Shown in pieces: positions 45,228 through 53,574 of a stretch of DNA of 64,000 bases. The stretch covers positions 1-64,000 of the forward strand of contig CAZMNY010000038.1 in NCBI GenBank assembly GCA_964567745.1, given 5' to 3'. Each line of letters begins with the position of its first letter. Position 1 is the first letter of the stretch. Origin of the DNA: CAZMNY01 sp964567745 (GTDB lineage Bacteria > Planctomycetota > Planctomycetia > Pirellulales > Pirellulaceae). A model generated the notes under the pieces. It did no database searches and had not been told where the DNA came from. It was given only the letters and a program-made list of their open reading frames with translations. A program made the translations under genes and the position numbers.

Positions 45228-47150
45228 TTAGTCGGCCGTATCGAGATAGGGATCTTGTCCCATTTCGCGCTGCATCTTCTTGCGCTGCTTTTCGTGATAG
45301 AGAAGCACGGATCGGTCGCGAAAATGTTTGCGTTCGACCTTCTTCTGAGCTCGGCGTAAGAGATTGACGTACTGGTCGACGCTACCGTCCAAGGCGCTAC
45401 CGAGATTGGTCATGCGAATCGCCTTGGCGTCGCCAAAGCCGCTGCGAATCACCTCGTCATCGAGGGCAAGGTATTGGCGCACTGAGCCGGGATCGCCTTG
45501 CCGTCCACAGCGTCCGGCAAGCTGCCTGTCGACTCGAGCCGAATCGTGAAGTTCGGTGCCGATCACATGCAACCCGCCCAGATCGGCGACCCCGGCATCC
45601 AGCTTGATGTCGGTTCCGCGGCCCGCCATGTTCGTGGCCACTGTCACTCGACCCAAGTGGCCCGCCTCGGCGATGATCTCAGCTTCTTTGGCAATTTCGT
45701 TGGCGTTGAGCACTTGATGCTCGATGTTGGCCTCGTCCAACAATTGGGAGAGGTGTTCCGAGCGGTCAATCGACTTGGTGCCGACGAGCACTGGACGGCT
45801 CTGAGAGTGGATTTCAGCGATCTCCTCGACAACCGCGCGCCACTTCCCATCCGAATCGCCAAAGACGCGTGACGGAAGTTCGACACGTTGCACGGGCCGG
45901 TTGGTCGGTATACGCACAACTGGGCGTTTGTAAATCTTGCGAAACTCACGAGCAGCGGGAATCGCAGTTCCAGTCATGCCCGCCAGCTCGTTGTAGCGCA
46001 TGAACATGTCCTGTACGGTGATTCGAGCCGCTTGACCGGTCGGCATCGTGATCTCAACGCCCTCTTTCGCCTCAACCGCTTGGTGAATCCCGTCGCGCCA
46101 CTTTCGGCCCTCGGCTTTACGGCCCGTGAACTCGTCGACAATCACAATTTCGCCGTCATCGATCACAAACTGCTCGTCCAGATGAAAGTCTCGCTTCACC
46201 TTGATCGCTCGTTCCATGTATTGGTACAGATCGACGAGCCCGACGATTCGCATGAGATCCGGGGTAGGGCAGGCGCGAACGAATTGCCGACCTTGCGGAG
46301 AAAGCTCAACTTGTCTCTTCTCGTGGTCGTATTCATAGTGCAACTCCTCTTCAAAACGAGGAGCAAACTCGGCGGCCCAGGCGTAGGTCGCCAAAACTTG
46401 TTCGATCGCCTGTCCGCCCAACGAGCCGATGATCATCGGCGTTCTCGCCTCGTCGATCAGAATACTGTCAGCCTCATCGACCAGAACGAAATGGGCACCT
46501 CGTTGGACGGGAGCTTCCCCGCTGTCGTCCCAGCGTTGCGAACTTCCGCCGCCCAGGAAGTCGGCTTGCTGATGCCCCATGCGCCGCAGCAAGAGCCGGT
46601 CGCGCATGAAGTCGAAGCCGAACTCCTTTGAGGTGCCGTAGGTGATATCGCTGCCATAGGCCGTGCGGCGATCGTCCTGTGAATCTTGAGTCTCAACGCA
46701 ACCAACGGTCATACCCAGCATGTTGTAAATGGGGCCCATCTCCTCGGCGTCACGCGAGGCCAGATAGTCGTTGACCGTCGCTAGATGCGAGCCTTTGCCA
46801 GGCAGCGCGTGAAGATAGAGAGGAAGCGTCGCTGCGAGCGTTTTTCCCTCGCCCGTATCCATCTCCGCGATACAGCCGTTAAACAGAGCGATCCCGCCAA
46901 GAATCTGGACGTCGTAGTGCCGCATCTTGAGCGTGCGTTGCGAGGCAACTCGAACCAACGCGAACGCTTCGGGCAACAACTTGTCCAACGGTTCGCCACT
47001 CTTCGCGCGAAACCGAAGCGAGAGGCTCTCTTTGCGCAGTCCAGTGTCATCCAGTTTGAGGAATTGTTCCTCGAACGAATCGACGACGGGCAGCAGTTTT
47101 CGCCATCGCGCGATCCGCCATTGTCCAAGTTCGGGAAGATTGGCAGCCAA
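45228..47150 (-). CDS. SecA-like preprotein translocase ATPase, C-terminally short
   Basis: A 640-aa ATPase of the SecA family; canonical SecA has 800-900 aa. Walker A is MDTGEGKT (97-104), DEAD motif VDEADSILIDEARTPMIIG (from D225). The preprotein cross-linking region and the second nucleotide-binding fold are present (TVATNMAGRGTDIKLDAGVA, GRCGRQGDPGS). It ends soon after the first helix of the scaffold domain (RAQKKVERKHFRDRSVLLYH); the helical wing, most of the scaffold and the C-terminal zinc tail are missing. TTG is taken as start because AGGTGA lies seven bases before it and no ATG is near. It may be an accessory SecA; it is followed on the same strand by the HlyD/M50 operon. Confidence 0.88.
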   Translation of the reverse strand: MAANLPELGQWRIARWRKLLPVVDSFEEQFLKLDDTGLRKESLSLRFRAKSGEPLDKLLPEAFALVRVASQRTLKMRHYDVQILGGIALFNGCIAEMDTGEGKTLAATLPLYLHALPGKGSHLATVNDYLASRDAEEMGPIYNMLGMTVGCVETQDSQDDRRTAYGSDITYGTSKEFGFDFMRDRLLLRRMGHQQADFLGGGSSQRWDDSGEAPVQRGAHFVLVDEADSILIDEARTPMIIGSLGGQAIEQVLATYAWAAEFAPRFEEELHYEYDHEKRQVELSPQGRQFVRACPTPDLMRIVGLVDLYQYMERAIKVKRDFHLDEQFVIDDGEIVIVDEFTGRKAEGRKWRDGIHQAVEAKEGVEITMPTGQAARITVQDMFMRYNELAGMTGTAIPAAREFRKIYKRPVVRIPTNRPVQRVELPSRVFGDSDGKWRAVVEEIAEIHSQSRPVLVGTKSIDRSEHLSQLLDEANIEHQVLNANEIAKEAEIIAEAGHLGRVTVATNMAGRGTDIKLDAGVADLGGLHVIGTELHDSARVDRQLAGRCGRQGDPGSVRQYLALDDEVIRSGFGDAKAIRMTNLGSALDGSVDQYVNLLRRAQKKVERKHFRDRSVLLYHEKQRKKMQREMGQDPYLDTAD

Positions 47151-47512
47151 GGGGGAATCACCTATCTACAGGAGCGTGGTAAGCAGGGGGAGTTCGAGAT
47201 ATATGCTCAGACTCAAACTTTCCTTGGGAAATCGGATGCGGCAACGACGAAATGTGCACTTTCCTTGGTTTGAATGCAACTGGGTCTCTTTTAACTCAAT
47301 CGATCCGAGCAATTCGTCCGACATAAACCACAGGTAGAGGGCTGCCGATGCGGCGAAACCCTCATCATCCTCAAGAAAATGGACAATCTGGGGCGTTCAC
47401 AAGGAATGGCCCTTGTTTGACGCCTATGCCGGTTTGCCTTGATTTTCGGTAATTGCGGGACGATTCAGAAGTACGGGTGATAGGCATACCTCCAACGAAG
47501 CGAGCTGTAGCA
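47151..47512. other. Intergenic between divergent genes
   Basis: About 360 bases separating the SecA-like gene and a beta-barrel gene. It should carry both promoters; no clear motif, repeat or small gene was seen. Confidence 0.5.
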
Positions 47513-48916
47513 ATGAAGTCTTATATCACTACGTTGGCAGTTGCGTTTTTTGCACTGGGATTGCCAGCCCAGCTCAGCCACGGCCAGGAAAGCAGCCAAG
47601 TGGTTGCGGCGGAGTCTTTCGCTCCAGTGATACGCACGCAGGAAAACGAGCAGCCTCAGGCGCAGTCCCAAACAGGACCGGCGCCTGTCACGCGAGTCGC
47701 GGCACCGCCCCAATTGGGTGACGCTGTCGTAGGAATTCCCGCTGCGCCGATCAGCTACAACTACGGCGGCATCGTTGGCCAAGACGTTTCGTTCGGCGGC
47801 AAAGGCAAAGGCGGCTCCTGCACCGCGAAGTCGGGCAATCCCAACTGCATTTGCCCTCAATGCCGTCGCGCCCGCGAGAGCTCTGGCACCTGGGGCTCGG
47901 TTGACTTCATGCACTTGTGGATGAAAGGCCGAAACCTTCCGCCACTCACGACGACCAGCCCAGTCGGCACGGCAGCGCCCGCTGCCGGCGTGTTGCCCGC
48001 CGCAACCATCTTGTTCGGCAACGAACGAATCGGCAAAGATCGTCAGTCGGCCGGACGACTCGACTTCGGCCTCTGGCTTGACCAAAACCAAGACACTGGT
48101 ATCGGCTTTAAACTGTTCGGCATCGAAGGCGACCAGACAGCCTTCAACATGGCATCGAGCGGCACGCCGATCATCAGCGTTCCGTTTTACAACGTGGACC
48201 TTTCGGCTCAGGACGCCGTTCAAGTCGCCTTCCCCGGCCTCTTCTCCGGCTCGGTTCAACACCGAACGACCAACGACTTGCTGATGGGCGAAGCCTATGC
48301 TCGCATGACCATAATGCGTGGCTGTGGCTATCGCATCGACTTCCTCGGCGGCTACCACGTCGCTCGACTCGACGACGGTATCGGAATCAGCTCTTCGACT
48401 GAAGTCCAAGGCGGCGGCGGACTGTTCCCAGTTGGCACGACGATCGATATCTACGACGCCTTCAAAGCACGCAACGAGATGCACGGCGGCTCGATTGGCC
48501 TGCTCGGCGAGCTGACTCAAGGACGTTGGTCGCTCAAAGGCCTGGCGAAAGTCACTGTCGCGAACAACCGCCAATCAGTCACCATCGCCGGCAACTCCAT
48601 CGTCGACACAGGCGTCGGTCCGGTGCTCGTTCCCAACGCGGGAACGTTTGCTCAAGTCAGCAACATCGGGATGTACAAACGAGACAAAGTGACCTACATC
48701 CCGGAACTCGGTTTCACTCTGGGATACGACTTGAATCCCTGTGTGAAGATGACTGCGGGATACACGTTCATGTACTTCCCCAATATTGTGCTCGCCGGCG
48801 ACCACATCGATACGCGAGTCAGCCCGGCTCAACTGTCCGCTTTCCCGGCGTTCGCTTGGAACGAGACGGACCAATGGGTTCAAGCGATCTCGTTCGGCGT
48901 CGAATGGAATTACTAA
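47513..48916 (+). CDS. BBP7-family outer-membrane beta-barrel protein
   Basis: A 467-aa protein with a signal peptide (ITTLAVAFFALGLPAQLSHG), a linker of about 90 residues, and a Cys motif (CTAKSGNPNCICPQCRRARE). The barrel domain is of BBP7 type: VDFMHLWMKGRNLPPLTTTS, PAATILFGNERIGKDRQSAG, RLDFGLWLDQNQDTGIGFKL, YRIDFLGGYHVARLDDGIGI, YIPELGFTLGYDLNPCVKMT. It ends in ISFGVEWNY, a C-terminal aromatic signature for barrel assembly. The ATG is chosen from the signal peptide position; the ribosome site is weak. A strong terminator follows. No substrate can be assigned. Confidence 0.9.
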   Translation: MKSYITTLAVAFFALGLPAQLSHGQESSQVVAAESFAPVIRTQENEQPQAQSQTGPAPVTRVAAPPQLGDAVVGIPAAPISYNYGGIVGQDVSFGGKGKGGSCTAKSGNPNCICPQCRRARESSGTWGSVDFMHLWMKGRNLPPLTTTSPVGTAAPAAGVLPAATILFGNERIGKDRQSAGRLDFGLWLDQNQDTGIGFKLFGIEGDQTAFNMASSGTPIISVPFYNVDLSAQDAVQVAFPGLFSGSVQHRTTNDLLMGEAYARMTIMRGCGYRIDFLGGYHVARLDDGIGISSSTEVQGGGGLFPVGTTIDIYDAFKARNEMHGGSIGLLGELTQGRWSLKGLAKVTVANNRQSVTIAGNSIVDTGVGPVLVPNAGTFAQVSNIGMYKRDKVTYIPELGFTLGYDLNPCVKMTAGYTFMYFPNIVLAGDHIDTRVSPAQLSAFPAFAWNETDQWVQAISFGVEWNY

Positions 48917-48964
48917 ACGAGTCCAACACATCGTCGCGCGACGGCTGACATCAAGAAACAAATC

Positions 48965-49000
48965 GACCCCGGGTTCCTGTTGGAATCCGGGGTCTTTTGT
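48965..49000 (+). terminator. Terminator of the BBP7-family gene
   Basis: Stem of about 13 positions (GACCCCGGGTTCC with GGAATCCGGGGTC, one mismatch), loop TGTT, then TTTTGTT. It lies about 50 bases after the stop. Confidence 0.88.
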
Positions 49001-49095
49001 TGCCTAATAGTCATCGCCCCTGGCCATTAAGCAAGTGTTCCTTCGGACCAATGGCCAGGAAGCATTGGCTGTGATCGATCCAAGATCATCAGCGA

Positions 49096-52000
49096 CTAGG
49101 CGAGTTCGCCGTTGGCGAACAGGTCGTCGGCCGCGTCTTGGAAGTCTTGAGTCGCTTCACGCGCGATTGCAGCGGCCAGCAGCTCAACGCCTTCGCCATC
49201 GAACTCCAAGGCTTGCTCGATTCGCGATTCGCCTTCGCCTTGAGCTTGGCTGAGCAAATCGGCGGGCCGACCTTCAATCCAATACAGCTTATTGCCATCG
49301 GCGTCATCGCCGATCAACCGGACGCTCGGGAAGTCGAGATCGCCTTGAGTCGTCGAGCCGTTGACGGCACTCAGGTGAGCGTGATCGCCCTTGACGCTGA
49401 TGTTGGTCATATCAAAGTCGGTGAACCCATCCCAGCCGCCCATATTGAGCCAACCGTTGGCGTTGCCGTTCGAGTCGACGGAAAGCAGCAGGCGATTGAG
49501 ACTGCTGCCGTTCGACGCTTGGCTCGAGGCCAGGATGAACTGGAAGACGTTGACGTAGCGAGCGTCGGCACCTTTGAACGAGAAGTTGTTGCTGATTCCA
49601 TTGACGCCGCCGAGAGGCTGGTTGTTGACCAGGAACGCCGAGGTCGGAATCAGCAGGGAGTTGGCCGAGGCCGTTCCGCCTTGGCTGCCGATGTAGTCCG
49701 TGCCGTCCATGTAATGGCTGGCTTGGTTGGATTCGATCGTAATCGTGTAACCGTTGGTTCCGACTTCAGGCGGTGCCAAGTTGGTGAACTGGTAGGCGCC
49801 GGCGGAATCGGTTTGCATTGTCTGATCGATGCTGGTGCCAGTGATGTCGCGTCCTTGTAGGCGGACATTGATGCCAGTCAGACCCATCTCGTTCGAGTTC
49901 TTGTTGGTGTCGTTGTTGACGTCGAGGAAGACGAATCCGCCAACGTTGCTCGGCACAAAGTCGAGCACTTCGATGACGACATCGTCCGCGGCACTCATCG
50001 CTCCGCCGGCCCCAGAGGCACCATTGTCGTTAACAGCGACATCGACTGTCGTGAAGCCGACGAAATCGAGTCCAGGCGAATAGGTCATGCCTTGCAAGGC
50101 CTGGTTAATCTCTAAGAGATTGCCGTCGAAACTGATCGAGGTCGGCGAACTGGCCGTGACGTCGACCGAGTTAGGCGTTGCCAGCGTAATAGTACCGATC
50201 GGGCCAGCATCCGAAGTCGAAATGCCGACTGTCACAGACAGGTCCGCGGTCGCCGCATCCACGTCGAGGATGCCAATCGAGTTGAGGCCTTGGAACACGT
50301 AGTCAAAGTTCTTGGTGACCGCGTCGTCCGCAGGCACAATGACAACGGGAGCGTCATTGATTGGGTTGATCGTGATGTCAACCGTATCGGAATCGGTCAG
50401 GTCGCCGCCGCCTACATTGCCGTTGTCGTTAATTGACAAGGTCAAAGTATCCGAACCATTGAAGTGCAGGTCGGGCGTGTACGTAACCGTGCCTAACGCG
50501 GTGTTGAGCTGCGAAATCGTGCCATTGAGCGTCACGACTGAGGAGCCAACGCCGCTCGACGTCAGTCCGCCGGGAGTCAACGAAATCGTGCCGTTGCTCG
50601 CGCTCAAGCTGACCGTGACCGCGAAGGTGCCGGAGTCGATATCGCTAACCGAAAGGCCAGGAACGCTCAGCGTCATGTCTTCGTCAATGGCCTGGGGGCC
50701 AGGCACGGAAACCATCGGGCCATCGTTGATCGGGTTAACCGTAACATGAACCGTGCCGGTCGATGGCCCATCGTTAGGCGTCGTGACCGAATCGGAAATG
50801 GTGTAGGTGAAGGTGTCCGAGCCAAAGAAATCGCCAACCGGTACGTAGGTGAACGTATCGTCGGTCAAGTCAGTCGGAGTTCCGTTGTCGTTGTGGGTGA
50901 CCGCTCCGTTCGTGCCTTGCGTGAATGAATCAAGCGTCAAATCGGCACCGCCGGTCACAGCGTTACCGTTGAGGTCGTTGGCGAACGGGTCGACTTCATT
51001 TGCCGCGCCGGCCGAGCTGTCTTCATCGACAACCAACATGTCGTCGCCAGCGAAGGGAAGGATAGGGGGCGTTACCGAAATGCTGACGGTATCGACGTCC
51101 GTCAGGGCACCGCCCGCACCGGTGTTGCCGTTGTCATTGGTGGTCATCGTCAACGTGTCGGTGCCGATGAACGAATTGTTTGGGTCGTAGCGCAGAGTGC
51201 CCAAGGCGGTATTGAGATTCGTGAGCGTTCCGGTTGCCGTTAGCGAGGCCGTTCCAGATCCGCTGACAACGAGACCATTGGAGGTGCCAAACGAAACCGT
51301 TCCGGCAGTAACCTCCAAGTCGACAGTGACATCGGCGCTTCCCGCATCAATGTCGGCCACCGAGAAATCGCCATTGCTGAACTGGAGCGTATCGGTGTTG
51401 AACATCGATTGTGGGCCTGGCACCGTGTTGATCGGGCCGTCGTTGATCGGATTGACCGTGATGGCGATCGTCTCGGTGGCGGTCTTGTTTCCGCCGACGC
51501 CGGTATTTCCAAGGTCGTCAACCATGATCGTCACGGTGTCCGAACCGCTGAACTCGCCGATTGGCGAGTAGCTCAATCCGGCCAATGCGGAACTCGCATC
51601 GCCCTGCGATCCGGTGAACGACAGGCTTGTTGAGTTGTTGCCAACGACGTTGGTCAGACCTACAACCGAAGCAAGCCCCACGTTACCGTTGCTCGCAGTG
51701 ACGGTGAAGTCCATGTTTTCCGTCATGGAGTCGGGATCGGTCACGGACGAACCTATGTTGACCGAAGTGTTTTCATTCGTTGATGTCGGGCCAGGGACTG
51801 TGAGGACAGGAGCATCGTTAACTTCGCCGATGTCAATCGTCACGGTGGCTTGGTCGACGACGAAACCGTCACTCAACTCGTAGGTGAAAGTGTCGCTTCC
51901 CGAGGCACCAGCGTTGGCTGCGTAGGTGATGAAGTCGTCCGAGAAGTCGTTCGGAGTGCCGTTGTCATTGAGGCTCGCTGAGCCTTTGCTGGCAGAGCCG

Positions 52001-53184
52001 ACATTTTGAATGCGTCGCTGCAGGACTTCGCCGCCCGGGCCGCGAATGGCAAAAGTGCGAGCTCCAAAGTCGACCGCATCGAGATCGCCGTTGCCCGGCT
52101 CCAACGCATCATTTTGAAACACGATTTGCAACGAGCTATTGCTGGCCGCACTGCCGCTGATGCTGAATTGATCGTCAAGCGTATCGTTGTTCAGCACGTT
52201 GACGTCGACCGACTGGCCCTGAACGACGCCATCGGTATCGTCGAGGGCGACAAGCCGCGAGCCGTTGAACTCGAGGGAAATATCGAACCACTCGGTTGAA
52301 GGTCCATTGTTCGGGCCGAGAATATCGTTGAAGTCGACCGCACTCCAATCTCGAACACCGAGCGGATTGGCGAAACCGGCGAAAACAACGCCCGATTGGA
52401 AACCGGCCGACGAGGTCACCGAGTTGAACACCAAAGCGCCGTTATTGAATGCGTCGGTTCGAGGCGCTACCTCAAATTGAAAACCCTGTTCGAAAGCAAC
52501 GTCCAAAGCAACTGAACCAAGCCCTTTATCCACGGCGGAGACGCCCGATCGAACATCGTCGAAAGCAACCGTCAGGTTCGCCGGTTGATTGATTAAAAAC
52601 TCAGTCACTTCGACTTTACTGGCGTTGGGAGTACCCTGAGTGCTATCGTTGTTGAAGGGAGCGATAAACGCCGGGTTGTCGGCTTCATACGCTAGAAAAC
52701 GAACTTCAGCTTCATGCGGAATAGCTCCGTGCTCGCCCTCGCCCAATTTACGAATCGAACTCATCGCATCTTTGACATCGACAACGCCGTCGCCATTAAT
52801 GTCGCCCAACACCTTGTCGCCATTGGCATTCACCAACAGCGACTGACCGGCCGCGTCGCCTTCGCCGTTGGCCCCAACTTGGCTCGATTCGAGCTCGATC
52901 AAGGGAGCGCCCGAGAGAGCTTGAGCCTGTGCGAGAGCACTGATCACTCCGATCGTGTCTTGCGCGGTCACTCGACCGTCGGCATTCACGTCGTAGCTGT
53001 CCACAAAGTTCGTGTGCCCGTCAAAGTCGCTGGACAGCATAAACTCGTAGTGCGGAGTGAAATCCATGTCTGCGGCGAGCAGGATCCGGGCTTCCAACTG
53101 CTCAGCTCGCAGTTTCGTCCGGCTCAAGCCTCGCTTCTTGGCTTTTTTACTCAATTGACTGATGCGTCCTTTTGACTTTTTCAT
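49096..53184 (-). CDS. Giant secreted protein with dockerin and tandem cadherin-like repeats
   Basis: A 1362-aa surface protein. The basic N-terminus carries the LEPR-XLL-type signal LRAEQLEARILLAADMD. A dockerin-like pair follows early (YDVNADGRVTAQDT and DINGDGVVDVKDAMSSIRKL, about residues 60-145), then a beta domain of about 180 residues. At least five cadherin-like/Ig-like repeats (about 340-1060) are separated by VNPINDGP-type linkers. Then come an SdrD B-like domain (GGFVFLDVNNDTNKNSNEMG) and a C-terminal beta domain. The end has QAQGEGESRIEQ and an acidic/Ala tail. It probably works in adhesion or matrix building. GTG at 53196 is an alternative start. Confidence 0.85.
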   Translation of the reverse strand: MKKSKGRISQLSKKAKKRGLSRTKLRAEQLEARILLAADMDFTPHYEFMLSSDFDGHTNFVDSYDVNADGRVTAQDTIGVISALAQAQALSGAPLIELESSQVGANGEGDAAGQSLLVNANGDKVLGDINGDGVVDVKDAMSSIRKLGEGEHGAIPHEAEVRFLAYEADNPAFIAPFNNDSTQGTPNASKVEVTEFLINQPANLTVAFDDVRSGVSAVDKGLGSVALDVAFEQGFQFEVAPRTDAFNNGALVFNSVTSSAGFQSGVVFAGFANPLGVRDWSAVDFNDILGPNNGPSTEWFDISLEFNGSRLVALDDTDGVVQGQSVDVNVLNNDTLDDQFSISGSAASNSSLQIVFQNDALEPGNGDLDAVDFGARTFAIRGPGGEVLQRRIQNVGSASKGSASLNDNGTPNDFSDDFITYAANAGASGSDTFTYELSDGFVVDQATVTIDIGEVNDAPVLTVPGPTSTNENTSVNIGSSVTDPDSMTENMDFTVTASNGNVGLASVVGLTNVVGNNSTSLSFTGSQGDASSALAGLSYSPIGEFSGSDTVTIMVDDLGNTGVGGNKTATETIAITVNPINDGPINTVPGPQSMFNTDTLQFSNGDFSVADIDAGSADVTVDLEVTAGTVSFGTSNGLVVSGSGTASLTATGTLTNLNTALGTLRYDPNNSFIGTDTLTMTTNDNGNTGAGGALTDVDTVSISVTPPILPFAGDDMLVVDEDSSAGAANEVDPFANDLNGNAVTGGADLTLDSFTQGTNGAVTHNDNGTPTDLTDDTFTYVPVGDFFGSDTFTYTISDSVTTPNDGPSTGTVHVTVNPINDGPMVSVPGPQAIDEDMTLSVPGLSVSDIDSGTFAVTVSLSASNGTISLTPGGLTSSGVGSSVVTLNGTISQLNTALGTVTYTPDLHFNGSDTLTLSINDNGNVGGGDLTDSDTVDITINPINDAPVVIVPADDAVTKNFDYVFQGLNSIGILDVDAATADLSVTVGISTSDAGPIGTITLATPNSVDVTASSPTSISFDGNLLEINQALQGMTYSPGLDFVGFTTVDVAVNDNGASGAGGAMSAADDVVIEVLDFVPSNVGGFVFLDVNNDTNKNSNEMGLTGINVRLQGRDITGTSIDQTMQTDSAGAYQFTNLAPPEVGTNGYTITIESNQASHYMDGTDYIGSQGGTASANSLLIPTSAFLVNNQPLGGVNGISNNFSFKGADARYVNVFQFILASSQASNGSSLNRLLLSVDSNGNANGWLNMGGWDGFTDFDMTNISVKGDHAHLSAVNGSTTQGDLDFPSVRLIGDDADGNKLYWIEGRPADLLSQAQGEGESRIEQALEFDGEGVELLAAAIAREATQDFQDAADDLFANGELA

Positions 53185-53574
53185 GTCTCTTCTCACGACC
53201 TTTAAAGATCCGAGGGGCGAAATCTTAGACTGTATTCAGGCTGTCGAGTTAACTCAAGTCGATTTTTTGATAAACGAAGGCACCAAAAGGACTTACACTC
53301 AGGCCAGCTTGCCGGACGGTGTCTGAATACCGCCCTCATAAAAATCACCTGTTTGGCGAGTTGCAAATTCCACACTAGTTACTGACAAGAGGGTTTGCAA
53401 ACAAATTGCAACTTTGTGACGATTTCAAACTCGACTTCCGTGTACACAATGCAAACACCCTTAATCACTCCATCTTTCCAAATCAGCCGCACGATCGTCA
53501 AAGGCTGAAAAACCGAAGGGCCAAACCGCCCTCAAAACCGACGACAACGGGTGCCGATCAACGCTTTGACGTGA
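53185..53574. other. A/T-rich leader of the giant cadherin-like gene
   Basis: About 390 bases without a gene. An 8-bp inverted pair GTATTCAG (near 53231) and CTGAATAC (near 53322) lies 90 bases apart. A/T content is higher than in the neighbouring genes, which fits a promoter region. Confidence 0.5.
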
